From positions 186,001 through 250,000 of the forward strand of contig NZ_JALDYF010000001.1 in assembly GCF_032154225.1 (NCBI RefSeq): DNA of 64,000 nt. Reading direction: 5' to 3'. The stretch's first letter is position 1. Every line of letters starts with the position of its first letter. The stretch is from Psychrobacillus sp032154225 (GTDB lineage: Bacteria > Bacillota > Bacilli > Bacillales_A > Planococcaceae). A program made the position numbers and the translations under genes. Shown piece by piece: positions 8,832 to 18,035 of the stretch. The notes below the pieces were generated by a model, which saw nothing but the letters and a program-made list of their open reading frames with translations, was not told the origin of the DNA and ran no database searches.

Positions 8832-9239
8832 ATAGCCACTCATACATTCAATAAGCCATGTTTTGTTTCCACAGTACTCAAACGGCGCTTAGCCTCGTAC
8901 CTTGTGGACAGCAATCATCTATCTACAGAATTACTTCTGTTCTTCTATCCGTTCATTTCCTTCAAGAAGATGCCCCTACCATAATTTGGGTTTCTCACTC
9001 ATGGGGTTTACCTCGTTCCACCTGTATAGTTTCCTATACAGCTCCGTCACTGTGGCACTTTCAGAGATTGTCAGCCATATCCTAAGACTTAGGCCTTCAT
9101 CCCGCCGTCAGCTATAAATAGCTGCCTTAGTTTATTTTTTCACTAAGCACGAACACTACATTCATCTCAGAATTGTGTGAGCATGGACTTTCCTCTACAA
9201 TGTCTAGCATCGCAGCGATTGCCCGAATATATAAGTGGT
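8832..9239 (-). ncRNA. rnpB: RNase P RNA, B-type (Bacillus) class
   Basis: The minus strand carries the conserved 5' region with CGGGCAATCGCTGCG, then GAGGAAAGTCCATGCTC (P4/CR-I region), the segment with GAAAGTGCCACAGTGACGG, GGTAAACCCC, and the 3' part with AGATAGATGATTGC and AACAAAACATGGCTTA. The ends pair as a 14-bp P1 helix: 8836-8849 with 9232-9237 and the bases next to it, including two G-U pairs. Length of about 408 nt fits the Bacillus type. It is the ribozyme that matures tRNA 5' ends. Its promoter lies at 9246-9274 and its terminator at 8792-8819. Exact ends are estimated from P1 and the promoter. Confidence 0.95.
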
Positions 9240-9245
9240 ACTATT

Positions 9246-9274
9246 AGTATATACGATGCATGTATTAGTTACAA
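9246..9274 (-). promoter_or_regulatory. Sigma-A promoter of rnpB
   Basis: On the minus strand, TTGTAA (9269-9274) and TATACT (9246-9251) are separated by 17 bp. This places the start at about 9239-9240, just ahead of the P1 helix. Confidence 0.7.
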
Positions 9275-9293
9275 TGTTTGTGAATTAATATAA

Positions 9294-9587
9294 TTATTCG
9301 TACAATTTACTTCCAAAAACATGTTTCTCTAAATGAGACAGTCTTTTTAAAATATCAAAGTTAGTAGCACCAACTTGTGGAGCTGCTTGCGTTCTTTTCG
9401 GAGCTTCTGCAAGTTCCTCTTTTAGTTGCTTATTTTCTAATTGAAGTTGCGCAACTTTTTTTTCATATGCTTCATAATCTTGAATAATATCATCTAAAAA
9501 AATGTCTACTTCTTCTTGATTATAGCCTCTTAAGCCTGTTTTAAATTCTTTTTCTAATATAGCTGAAGCTTTTAATTTAAATTCCAT
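9294..9587 (-). CDS. gpsB: Cell division protein GpsB
   Basis: A 97-residue DivIVA-like cytoplasmic adaptor that shuttles between division site and side wall and binds PBP1 tails and division proteins. The N-terminal lipid/peptide-binding segment carries ILEKEFKTGLRGYNQEEVD, followed by a coiled coil (about 30-60), a variable linker, and the conserved trimerising end NFDILKRLSHLEKHVFGSKLYE. The start is placed at the second ATG (9587), which has AAGGAAG 8 nt upstream and fits family length; the upstream ATG would add six residues and lacks a binding site. Its partner PBP1 (ponA) is in the same window. Confidence 0.93.
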   Translation of the reverse strand: MEFKLKASAILEKEFKTGLRGYNQEEVDIFLDDIIQDYEAYEKKVAQLQLENKQLKEELAEAPKRTQAAPQVGATNFDILKRLSHLEKHVFGSKLYE

Positions 9588-9657
9588 CTTTAATCTTCCT
9601 TCCATCTACATTTCGCTAAACGTATTATAGCATAATAATGTCGAATAATGGAGTAAT

Positions 9658-10953
9658 TTAAGGCAACAAAACACGCTTTTTGTTAAGTTGTGCGGTTTCC
9701 CAGGAAATATTTCTTTTTCGAATTATTCTTTCTTTTCTCTTTTGAAGTTGCTTTTTTACGGCCATTTCTTTCGCTTTGGATAGCATATTGCTTGCACTAT
9801 CTACATATTCTATACATTCTTGCGTCATTTCAAGCGCAGCATCAAAATCTTTTTGCTGATGCTCAAACAGTTTTGCAAGCTCAATATAAACTTCTACTCG
9901 ATATTTCCCTATTATTTCTTTTAATGACTCTCGGAAAGCATGTAAACTTTCATCGACTAATTTATTTCTCTTTAAGTGGATTCCTAAAAAATAATAGGCA
10001 AGGCTAACTTCCTCGTTTTCAAAATGATCCACTACAAATCGAAACCAATCCACACTTGTTTCGGTTGTTTTTAAATCTTGAAACCATTTCCCAATATTCG
10101 TATACGTAGTTGCAGATTCGACTACTTCTTTATCACTCAAAAGCTCAACCGTTAAAATATACAGTGCCGCTAGTGATAAAATATCCCACTCATTATGTGT
10201 TAATATTTTCATCAAATTTGTCGGGTTGCCATGCTTCAATGCATCAAAATAAATAATTGGTGCTAAATGACCTGGAATATCATTTTTTCTCACAAAAGCA
10301 AGTTTTTCTTCCTCCACTTGCTTTAGTTTAAATCGCTCCATATCACCCTTCCAAACACGTTTAGATGAATGCATCAAATCAATTTGCCGATGCTGCTTGA
10401 GTGGAGGAATCGTCTTTCGATTCATCGTCCATCTTGACTCTAGCTGTGGAAGATCAAAACTTTTTCCATTGTACGTAAGCATTGTTTGAGAAACTCGCCA
10501 AAAGTCGGTTGCAAATAAAAATGCTGCTTCTTGACCTGGATCTGCTAAAACATGTTGCGTTAAAAGAAAGCCATTGTCTACTTTCTTTAACACTCCATTT
10601 AAAAAAATGAGCACTCCGGCCCCTTTTAACCCAGTCGTTTCCGTATCATAAAAACAAAATGCACTCTCTGGTGTAATTGTTAAAGGATGCTCTGGATAAT
10701 TTTGTTGCATAAAAGTGATCGCTTTTTGCAATTTATGTAGGGCAACATTGCCATGTATATGCTGCTCATCGTAAAAAGTTTCCTTCACAAATAAAAAGCC
10801 GTGCTCATTTTTTATTAACTTTAATCCGGCCGCTTCCCAAGATTCCGTGTAAAAAGGCAGTTTATCTTCTTTTATTTCTTTCGTTGGCTGTTCTTTTGCA
10901 ACCTCTTTTTTTACGAGTCCCTTCATTTGCATTAACTTTTTTTCATAAGACAT
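9658..10953 (-). CDS. mrfB: MrfB (YprB) RNase H-like 3'-5' exonuclease
   Basis: A 431-residue protein with a DEDD exonuclease fold. YDTETTGLKGAG near residue 107 supplies the first acidic pair, and MLTYNGKSFDLPQL and NEWDILSLAAL supply later acidic motifs. The C-terminal third looks helical and TPR-like (about 285-405). In B. subtilis MrfA and MrfB form a UvrABC-independent excision pathway for mitomycin C adducts, MrfB being the metal-dependent exonuclease. The first 11 bp overlap the 3' end of mrfA, so the pair is translationally coupled. Confidence 0.88.
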   Translation of the reverse strand: MSYEKKLMQMKGLVKKEVAKEQPTKEIKEDKLPFYTESWEAAGLKLIKNEHGFLFVKETFYDEQHIHGNVALHKLQKAITFMQQNYPEHPLTITPESAFCFYDTETTGLKGAGVLIFLNGVLKKVDNGFLLTQHVLADPGQEAAFLFATDFWRVSQTMLTYNGKSFDLPQLESRWTMNRKTIPPLKQHRQIDLMHSSKRVWKGDMERFKLKQVEEEKLAFVRKNDIPGHLAPIIYFDALKHGNPTNLMKILTHNEWDILSLAALYILTVELLSDKEVVESATTYTNIGKWFQDLKTTETSVDWFRFVVDHFENEEVSLAYYFLGIHLKRNKLVDESLHAFRESLKEIIGKYRVEVYIELAKLFEHQQKDFDAALEMTQECIEYVDSASNMLSKAKEMAVKKQLQKRKERIIRKRNISWETAQLNKKRVLLP

Positions 10954-13228
10954 TTTCTTTTACCTGCAAATAATGAAGTAGTTTGATCACTTCGATTTTC
11001 AAATTCAATGTAGCATCCTGTGCACCGATACATGCTGGACACCCAGAAGAACACGGACAACTTTCCACTTGTTCGGAAACTTTCGGGACTAGCTCATTCC
11101 AAAGATCAAACATTCTTTCAGACAAGCCAATACCACCTGGATAGCTGTCGTATATATAAAATGTAGGTTTTTCACCAGCAATCGATTTCACTTGCGGTAC
11201 AACATGAATGTCTTTTGCATCACAATGAATGAATAACGGGATAAATGCATGCAATGCATAGGCTACACCTGTCATTGCATCCGACAGCAAAGTATCTGTC
11301 CAATCACCTGGCTTATCAAAACAAAACCAAGTAGAGGATGTATGCAATTCCACTGGAGGTAAATGAATTTTACCGGAGCCTATATTATCGTGCGTATCAA
11401 ATTTGATTTTTTTGAAAATCGTTGGCTGAGCTAGCACAATAATATCGCCGTATTGCAAAGTACCGATTTTAGCGTCTCCCGCCTTATCTTCACTCAACAC
11501 TTTTAACTCGATCGCAATGTTCGCATCTGTAAAATAATCCACATCTACTTCCCGAACAAACGCTTTTTTCTCTTCCCAATCAAGCGTCTCCACTTGAAAT
11601 TGCGTTCCTTGATGTAAATAAATGGCCTCTTCGTGCAGCAAAGTCATTGCACTATATTGGTCCATCTCTCCAATAACTCTCGTTTTCGTTGGTACTGACA
11701 TATCAATAATGACGACATTTTCCTGCGATGCAGAACGTAAGCTAATATTACTAGCAGGAAAGCTTTCAGACATCCAATGCCATTTGTCGACCGTTTTCAA
11801 TAAAACCCCTTCACTTTCTAAAAACTCAAGCAGTTCCTGAACAGAAAACTCCGCATACGAATCAACCGCTGTGAAAGGCAATTCAAAAGCAGCACATTTC
11901 AAATGATCCATTAAAATAATCATATTATCTGGATGAATTCTCACTTCTTCGGGAGATTGACCTAAAAAATAAGAAGGGTGATTCACTACGTATTGATCAA
12001 GGGCAGTCGATTGTGCAACATAAATAATAAGCGCTTCATCTTGCCTTCTCCCAGCCCTTCCAGCCTGTTGCCATACACTCGCAATATTACCTGGATATCC
12101 CGTCATAATACACGCTTGCAGCTGTCCGATATCGACACCTAACTCTAATGCATTCGTACTTACAACAGTCCGAATAACACCATCTCTTAACCCTTTTTCG
12201 ATTGATCTTCTTTCCGACGGCAAATAGCCACCTCGGTACCCACGAATCGACTGATCGTTTATCTTTTTACTTACGAGCGCTTGTAAATAAGTAACGAGCA
12301 TTTCCACTCGCACTCTACTTTTTGCAAACACAATCGTTTGAATTCCGTTCACGTATAACTCTTGGGCTATATCCCTTACTTCTAAAATGGCACTTCGCCT
12401 AACATTAAACACTGGATGCACAATAGGAGGATTGTAGAAAACAAAATGTTTTTTCCCAGCAGGTGCTCCATTTTCATCGATTAATTCGTGGGATTCATTT
12501 GTTAATGTTTCTGCTAATTCTTTTGGATTTTTGATCGTAGCAGAAGTACAAATGAACTGAGGATTGCTCCCATAAAATGCACAAATTCGTTTCAAGCGTC
12601 TAATAACATGTGCTACATGACTTCCAAAAACACCTTTATATGTATGTATTTCATCAATTACAATAAATTTCAAGTTTTCGAATAGCGAAACCCATTTCGT
12701 ATGATGGGGCAAAATTCCTGAGTGAAGCATATCTGGGTTTGTTAAAACAATATGACCGGACTTCCTTACTTTTTGCCTAATTCCCGGTTCGGTGTCCCCA
12801 TCATATGTGTAGCTTAATATTTCCTCCTCACTGTTTTCGATTAATTGTTCTAAATCACTTTTTTGGTCTTGCGCTAATGCTTTTGTTGGAAATAAATAAA
12901 TGGCTCGTGAGGTGGGGTCGTCTAATATCGATTGAAGAACCGGAAGATGATAGCATAATGATTTTCCAGATGCAGTAGGAGTAATTGTCGTATACGATTT
13001 TCCAGACATAGCACTATCAAAAGCTTGTCTTTGGTGCACGTATAACTTCTCCACCCCCTTTTTTACTAATGCCTTTTTTATAGATAGGTGCATGTTTTCT
13101 GGAAACGAAGCATATTTCGCTTTCTTTTCATCCGTTGTATGCACATGTACAATGCTTTTATTCCTATTTTTATCTAGCTTCCAATCCTCTAACAACTGTT
13201 GAATCATTTTTTGCTTAAGCAAGTTCAT
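10943..13228 (-). CDS. mrfA: MrfA (YprA) DEAD/DEAH-box DNA helicase with zinc-binding C-terminus
   Basis: A 761-residue superfamily 2 helicase. Walker A-type motif TPTASGKS is at 83-90, DEIH follows in FIVIDEIHTY (about 189-198), TSATI is motif III, and QQAGRAGRR is motif VI. The C-terminal DUF1998-type domain ends with a four-cysteine zinc site, C724, C726, C730 and C733 (CPCSSGCPAC). Length equals B. subtilis MrfA, a 3'-5' helicase in mitomycin C repair. The start overlaps yppE by 14 bp. No SOS (LexA) box was seen upstream. Confidence 0.92.
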   Translation of the reverse strand: MNLLKQKMIQQLLEDWKLDKNRNKSIVHVHTTDEKKAKYASFPENMHLSIKKALVKKGVEKLYVHQRQAFDSAMSGKSYTTITPTASGKSLCYHLPVLQSILDDPTSRAIYLFPTKALAQDQKSDLEQLIENSEEEILSYTYDGDTEPGIRQKVRKSGHIVLTNPDMLHSGILPHHTKWVSLFENLKFIVIDEIHTYKGVFGSHVAHVIRRLKRICAFYGSNPQFICTSATIKNPKELAETLTNESHELIDENGAPAGKKHFVFYNPPIVHPVFNVRRSAILEVRDIAQELYVNGIQTIVFAKSRVRVEMLVTYLQALVSKKINDQSIRGYRGGYLPSERRSIEKGLRDGVIRTVVSTNALELGVDIGQLQACIMTGYPGNIASVWQQAGRAGRRQDEALIIYVAQSTALDQYVVNHPSYFLGQSPEEVRIHPDNMIILMDHLKCAAFELPFTAVDSYAEFSVQELLEFLESEGVLLKTVDKWHWMSESFPASNISLRSASQENVVIIDMSVPTKTRVIGEMDQYSAMTLLHEEAIYLHQGTQFQVETLDWEEKKAFVREVDVDYFTDANIAIELKVLSEDKAGDAKIGTLQYGDIIVLAQPTIFKKIKFDTHDNIGSGKIHLPPVELHTSSTWFCFDKPGDWTDTLLSDAMTGVAYALHAFIPLFIHCDAKDIHVVPQVKSIAGEKPTFYIYDSYPGGIGLSERMFDLWNELVPKVSEQVESCPCSSGCPACIGAQDATLNLKIEVIKLLHYLQVKENVL

Positions 13229-13583
13229 CCCCTACTTCCTTAATCGCTTGAATAATCGTTTCTAATGTATATTTCGATGAATGAATCGACTTCAAAAATC
13301 TTTTTTTGCTCGTGCCTTTATAATAAGATTGAACGATAAATTGCTTCATCGATTCGATCAAAGAGTCTACTTGACTTGGGTGTACATATTTAGGTCGCTT
13401 TACTTGAATCCATACTCGAATAAGACTTTCCCACTCTTGTAATAGCTCATCTATTGCGTAAGCATGAGGCTTCACATCTTGAAAAAAGTCGGGGTCTTTG
13501 TCTTCTGCTCTAAATTTTTCAAAACGGATAATACATTGATCGCATTCCGCTAGTAGTTGCTTACTTAGTTGTAATAATGACAA
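13215..13583 (-). CDS. yppE: YppE family protein (DUF1798)
   Basis: A helical cytoplasmic protein of about 122 residues and unknown function. The family core is visible: DPDFFQDVKPHAYAIDELL, then VKRPKYVHPSQVDSL, then QSYYKGTSKKRF. I place the start at TTG (13583), because GAGGG lies 6 nt ahead and the first residues then align with the B. subtilis YppE N-terminus; an in-frame ATG at 13598 would overlap that binding site. It precedes mrfA with a 14-bp overlap, as in other Bacillales. Confidence 0.8.
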   Translation of the reverse strand: MSLLQLSKQLLAECDQCIIRFEKFRAEDKDPDFFQDVKPHAYAIDELLQEWESLIRVWIQVKRPKYVHPSQVDSLIESMKQFIVQSYYKGTSKKRFLKSIHSSKYTLETIIQAIKEVGDELA

Positions 13584-13656
13584 AATAATCCCTCGCATTC
13601 TAGTAATAGTTTAACAAAATCTATTGCATATTACTAGTTTTACGAACGTACATTCC

Positions 13657-13812
13657 TTACATTTTGTTTTCCAACTTTTCTAGCTTTGCTAATAAATGAA
13701 AAGAGCTCTTACTAAAGTTTTCTTCAAATTTATCCTGTTCATCGTTTAGTCTATTTTCAAGTAAATGCTCTAGTAGTTCCAATTGGTCAATAAGTCGTTC
13801 AATTTTGTTCAT
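13657..13812 (-). CDS. Small 51-residue helical protein, unrecognised
   Basis: ATG at 13812, stop at 13657. GGGGGA lies 8-9 nt upstream. The product is rich in Leu, Glu, Lys and Asn (begins MNKIERLIDQLELLEHLLEN, ends KLEKLENKM) with heptad-like leucines, suggesting a short amphipathic or coiled-coil helix. There are no cysteines or membrane segment. It lies 60-75 bp upstream of yppE in the same direction. B. subtilis has small ypp genes near this position, but I cannot match this one by name. Confidence 0.55.
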   Translation of the reverse strand: MNKIERLIDQLELLEHLLENRLNDEQDKFEENFSKSSFHLLAKLEKLENKM

Positions 13813-13955
13813 CAAATATTCCCCCTTTGTAATAGATAATGTACCTTATTTTTCACCAATCTCCGTCCGTCCCGACAAAGGTTCTATCCTTCAGACAAAA
13901 CTAGTTAGCTGTCGACAAAAACATACGGAAACAATGTTTAGTTCATTTTTTAGGT

Positions 13956-14633
13956 AAAGTACGTCTTAACGGTAGTTTCCGCTAGGATTTACGCTGCAGG
14001 GAGGACGCTTTCCGTGGGGCGGGCGGTGAGCCTCCTCGGTCGCTATCGCGCCACTGCGGGGTCTCACCTGTCCCGCTTAATCCCACTGGAGTCGCCTCCC
14101 TTTCGCTTCAAACCATTAGGGTTACTTAGCTAGAATGAAAGCCTTATTTTTGCAAGAAGAATGTTGAGCAAAATAGACCTTCTTAACGAACAGCTACTAT
14201 ACCTTTGCATTAGGCAATAAGTGTTTTGCTATTTATATAGGTTAGTAATCATGGCAGCACCATTTCATAAAATGTAGAACATTCGATCTTGCAAGTAACG
14301 AAGAATTTGTCATTTACACTTGTTAGATACTTTTAGCTTCTCATTTTCTGCACTGCTTATTTAGTAGAGGTTTTAGGGTATTTTAGCAAATTTTCACAAG
14401 CAATATTCCTAGTTGGAAGAGCATTCATTCGCTCTCACTTTCTAAGAAATAGTTCCTCCATTCTAAATAAGTAGCATTCTCCATTAGATTGGAGCGAAAG
14501 GGGTGGCGACTCCAGCGGGAAAAGCGTTAGTCGAAGACCCTGGACTGAGCGCATGCGAAGGAAGCGGCTGAGGCAACGCCCGCGGAAAGCGTCCACCCCT
14601 GTAGCGAAAATCTCTGCGGAAACGACGCACTTT
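13956..14633. repeat. Large inverted-repeat element, copy A
   Basis: About 678 bp with termini AAAGTACGTC and GACGCACTTT. The left arm (about 13956-14122) and right arm (about 14478-14633) are imperfect inverted copies sharing blocks such as GGACGCTTTCC, CTGGAGTCGCC and CCTTTCGCT. The AT-richer core (about 14123-14477) is shared with copy B at 53451-54102, including a 33-bp identical block at 14176-14208. No ORF of note. It fills the gap between the 51-residue gene and recU; 13813-13955 and 14634-14745 show nothing else recognisable. Confidence 0.8.
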
Positions 14634-14757
14634 TCTTACAATACGATAGAAAGCTTAGCTAAATACATTTATGACAATTAAGTAGTATGAAACTAAATTG
14701 CCCCCCTTTGCGTCTAATTAATCTGTGATAAACTAATAGCATAAAGAGGTGAGCTAC

Positions 14758-15357
14758 TTGGCTATTCATTATCCAAATGGAAAAGTATACAACCCACAAC
14801 CAAAGACATTAGCCGTGAAAAAAAAGAATTACTCTTTTAGTAATCGAGGAAAAACATTAGAAGATGAGCTGAGCGAGGCAAATGACTATTACCTTGCAAA
14901 CGACATTGCAGTTATTTATAAAAAGCCCATTCCAATACAAATTGTCAAAGTCGACTACCCAAATAGAAGTGGGGCTGTAATTAGAGAAGCATACTACCGA
15001 ACTCCTTCAACAACAGACTTCAATGGAGTCTATCAAGGTAAATATATTGACTTTGAAGCAAAAGAAACGGAAAATAAAACTTCCTTTCCATTAAAAAATG
15101 TTCATCTGCATCAAGTAGAACATATGCGAAAAGTGTCCATTCAGCATGGAATAAGTTTTTTACTAGTGCGTTTTTCTGCTTTTGATCGATATTTTTATTT
15201 ACCTTTTGAACAATTACATGTTTTTTGGGATAGAATGCAAACAGGAGGAAGAAAATCTATTGCTTTAGCTGAATTTGAAGAGCATGCAATTGAAATTACT
15301 CCAAAATATGCGCCAAGAATTGATTATTTACAAATAGTTAATGACTTGAACGGATAA
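14758..15357 (+). CDS. recU: Holliday junction resolvase RecU
   Basis: A 199-residue endonuclease that cuts four-way DNA junctions during recombination and chromosome segregation, working with RuvAB. Family motifs: NRGKTLEDELSEAN near the N-terminus, SSTTDFNGVY-like PSTTDFNGVYQGKYIDFEAK (catalytic Asp, Glu and Lys), TSFPLKNVHLHQVEHM and the C-terminal YAPRIDYL. Start is TTG at 14758: GAGGTGA is 5-8 nt upstream and the product then begins AIHYPNGK, as in B. subtilis. A GTG at 14749 falls inside the ribosome binding site. It is followed after 21 bp by ponA, the standard recU-ponA operon. Confidence 0.94.
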   Translation: MAIHYPNGKVYNPQPKTLAVKKKNYSFSNRGKTLEDELSEANDYYLANDIAVIYKKPIPIQIVKVDYPNRSGAVIREAYYRTPSTTDFNGVYQGKYIDFEAKETENKTSFPLKNVHLHQVEHMRKVSIQHGISFLLVRFSAFDRYFYLPFEQLHVFWDRMQTGGRKSIALAEFEEHAIEITPKYAPRIDYLQIVNDLNG

Positions 15358-15378
15358 AGTGAAAGTGAGGGAATGTTT

Positions 15379-18000
15379 ATGAGTGAGCAAAAAAGAACTC
15401 GTGAACAACGAAGAAAAGAATTACAAAAAACGAAACAACCAAAAAAACCAATCAAACTATGGATCAAACGAATTTTCATTTCGCTTATTATACTAGGATT
15501 TGTAGTAGCAATCGCAGGAGGTGCGCTATTCACCTATTACGCAAGTTCTGCTCCAGAATTAGATGAAACATCTTTAAAAGACCCAATTAGTCCAAAACTT
15601 TTAGATGCAAATGGAGACATTTTTGCAACAGTTGGTGCAGAGAGCAGAGAATATATTCCATACGATCAAATACCACAGCAAATGGAAGATGCAATACTTG
15701 CTACCGAGGATGTTCGTTTCTATGATCATATGGGAGTCGATTTCTTACGACTAGGAAAAGCAGTACTTGCAAACTTTACGAGCGGATTTGGTTCACAAGG
15801 GGCTAGTACGCTCACGCAACAGGTTATTAAAAACTCATTTTTAACGAATGAAAAGACATTGAAACGTAAAGCACAAGAAGCATATCTTTCTGTTCAATTA
15901 GAACGTAAATATGAAAAAGAAGACATTTTTGAAATGTATTTTAATAAAGTATTAATGTCAGGTAGAATTTATGGCTTCGGAACTGCAGCACAACATTTTT
16001 ATGGCAAAGAATTAAAAGACTTAACATTGGATCAATATGCTGTACTTGCGGGTATGCCACAAAGTCCAAATAACTATAATCCATTTAAAAATCCAGAGCT
16101 TGCAGAAAAACGTAGAAATGTCGTTCTTCATCTAATGAACTTACACGGCAAAATTACAGAAGAACAAATGAAAACAGCTCAAGCAATCCCAGTAGAAGAC
16201 TCTCTACTTCCCGAAGACAAACGTGTTTCTAGACAAAACTCAAAATACGATGCGTTTATCGATATCGTACTAGATGAGCTTGAAAAAGAAGGCGATGGAG
16301 ATGCACTTTCAGAAGGAATTACTATTTATACAACGCTTCAACCAAATGCACAACAACAAGTAGAAGCTACATTAAATTCAGATATGTTCCCTACGGAAGA
16401 CATTCAGTCAGCTGTAGCTGTTATTGATACCAAAACAGGAGCAATTGCTGCTGTTGGTGGTGGACGTAATTATGGGGCTGATCGCGGCTTTAACTTTGCG
16501 CAAGATATGAAATCTCGATCACCCGGATCTGCGATTAAACCATTACTCGATTATGGTCCAGCTGTTGAGTTTTTAAATTGGTCAACTGGTCAAACGATCA
16601 TAGATGAAGAAATTACGTACACTAACTCTAAACAAGTAGTTCGTAACTTCAGTGGGAAATATAAAGGCGCAATGACAATGCGCGAAGCTTTATACAACTC
16701 TCAAAACGTGCCTGCTGTTAAAACGCTAAGAGAAGTTGGCACAAAAAATGCGAAAGAATTTATGAATCGTTTTGGGATTGATATCGGTGATGTGACGGAA
16801 AGTAGTGCAATCGGGGGTACTTCAAAATCACTATCCCCTATTCAAATGGCCGGCGCATACGCTGCATTTGGAAACAATGGTATTCACACAGAGCCATACG
16901 CAATTAATAAAATTGTTTATCGTGATGGAAAAACAACAAAAAATTATCGTCCTGAGCAAAAAGCAGTGATGAAAGATTCAACTGCTTATATCGTTACAGA
17001 TGTCCTACGTGATGTATTAACAAAAGGAACTGCAAAAACAGCAGCTATCAAAGGCTTGGATATTGCTGGTAAATCGGGTACATCTAACTATGATTCCAAA
17101 CAAATTGCTGAATGGAATCTACCTAAAAGTGCATTCCCAGATGTTTGGTTTGCTGGTTACACAACGAACTATTCCATTGCTGTTTGGGCTGGATATCCAA
17201 AGCCAAAAACACCAATGACAACGAATGAAGAACGATATTTACCGCAAAAGATTTTTAAACAAGTAATGGCAAGTATTTCAAGTGATATAGCGACAGAAAA
17301 GTTTAAAAAACCTAATTCAGTAGTAGAAGCAACAATTGAAAAAGGAACAGATCCACTTCAATTAGCAAGTGAATTTACACCAGAAGAATTAAAACGCACG
17401 GAACTATTTGTAAAAGGAACAGAGCCAACATCGGTGTCAGATAAGTATGAAAAGCTGGAATTGAATGCTCCAACTAATCTTACAATTGGTGTGGATGAAA
17501 TTACATCGAGTGCAACGCTTGCTTGGGAATTTGAAAAACCTGAAAAGCAAGATGTCGAAGTGCAATTTGAAGTTTCTGTAACCATTGACAATGGACCAAG
17601 CGAAATTCTTCAAACGACAAACCAGATGGGATTAATCGTGCAAAGCTTACTTCCTGGAAGCACGTATGTCTTCTCTGTTACTGCAGTTTCAGAAGATGTC
17701 CGAAGTGAAACTATTTCTAAGTCGGTCACATTAGAAGCAATAGTGGATGAGGATCTTGAAATAATGCCTCCACTAGATGAAAATAATGGGAACGGTAATG
17801 GAAACAACAATGGAAATGGCAATAACAACGGAAACGGAAATGGGAATGGGAACAACAATGGAAATGGAAATAACAACGGGAACGGTAATAATGGTGAAGG
17901 TGAATTCAATCCGGTAGAACCCCCATTTGAACCGACACCTCCAGAAGAGGTAACACCTCCAGAGGATACTACAACAAATGAAGACGGTTCAACACCATAG
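15379..18000 (+). CDS. ponA: Class A penicillin-binding protein 1 (bifunctional murein synthase)
   Basis: An 873-residue membrane enzyme. Basic cytoplasmic tail, one membrane anchor (about 32-58), a glycosyltransferase domain with catalytic Glu in ATEDVRFYDH (about 110) and GASTLTQQ, and a transpeptidase domain with SAIK (Ser384, Lys387), SQN in YNSQNVPAV and KSGTS. A fibronectin III-like domain follows (about 690-775), then a low-complexity Asn/Gly tail and a Pro/Glu/Thr-rich end. It polymerises and cross-links peptidoglycan. The ATG at 15379 has GTGAGGGA upstream at good spacing; the earlier ATG (15373) is too close. GpsB, its known partner, is encoded at 9294-9587. Confidence 0.95.
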   Translation: MSEQKRTREQRRKELQKTKQPKKPIKLWIKRIFISLIILGFVVAIAGGALFTYYASSAPELDETSLKDPISPKLLDANGDIFATVGAESREYIPYDQIPQQMEDAILATEDVRFYDHMGVDFLRLGKAVLANFTSGFGSQGASTLTQQVIKNSFLTNEKTLKRKAQEAYLSVQLERKYEKEDIFEMYFNKVLMSGRIYGFGTAAQHFYGKELKDLTLDQYAVLAGMPQSPNNYNPFKNPELAEKRRNVVLHLMNLHGKITEEQMKTAQAIPVEDSLLPEDKRVSRQNSKYDAFIDIVLDELEKEGDGDALSEGITIYTTLQPNAQQQVEATLNSDMFPTEDIQSAVAVIDTKTGAIAAVGGGRNYGADRGFNFAQDMKSRSPGSAIKPLLDYGPAVEFLNWSTGQTIIDEEITYTNSKQVVRNFSGKYKGAMTMREALYNSQNVPAVKTLREVGTKNAKEFMNRFGIDIGDVTESSAIGGTSKSLSPIQMAGAYAAFGNNGIHTEPYAINKIVYRDGKTTKNYRPEQKAVMKDSTAYIVTDVLRDVLTKGTAKTAAIKGLDIAGKSGTSNYDSKQIAEWNLPKSAFPDVWFAGYTTNYSIAVWAGYPKPKTPMTTNEERYLPQKIFKQVMASISSDIATEKFKKPNSVVEATIEKGTDPLQLASEFTPEELKRTELFVKGTEPTSVSDKYEKLELNAPTNLTIGVDEITSSATLAWEFEKPEKQDVEVQFEVSVTIDNGPSEILQTTNQMGLIVQSLLPGSTYVFSVTAVSEDVRSETISKSVTLEAIVDEDLEIMPPLDENNGNGNGNNNGNGNNNGNGNGNGNNNGNGNNNGNGNNGEGEFNPVEPPFEPTPPEEVTPPEDTTTNEDGSTP
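17788..17900 (+). repeat. Asn/Gly-coding low-complexity repeat inside ponA
   Basis: Irregular tandem repetition of AAT/AAC and GGA/GGC/GGT/GGG codons encodes short NGNGNN units in the extracellular tail of PBP1. Codon choice varies, so the units are not recently amplified perfect repeats. Confidence 0.85.
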
Positions 18001-18001
18001 T

Positions 18002-18035
18002 AAAAGCCTCCAAATCTTAGGATTTGGAGGCTTTT
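18002..18035. terminator. Bidirectional terminator between ponA and ypoC
   Basis: Perfect 15-bp stem AAAAGCCTCCAAATC (18002-18016) and its complement (18021-18035) around a TTAG loop. The flanking A and T runs serve both convergent genes. The last base lies within the ypoC stop codon region. Confidence 0.92.

Noticed and set aside
8858..9117. Plus-strand ORFs of 71-75 codons
   Set aside because: They lie wholly antisense within RNase P RNA and have no ribosome binding site or family features.
13215..13700. SOS (LexA) box upstream of mrfA-yppE
   Set aside because: No CGAAC-N4-GTTCG-like sequence was found.
15324..15533. Minus-strand ORF overlapping recU/ponA
   Set aside because: Antisense shadow of two well-defined genes.
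17610..17909. Minus-strand ORF rich in Leu, Phe, Pro and Ser
   Set aside because: It is the antisense shadow of the Asn/Gly repeat in ponA.
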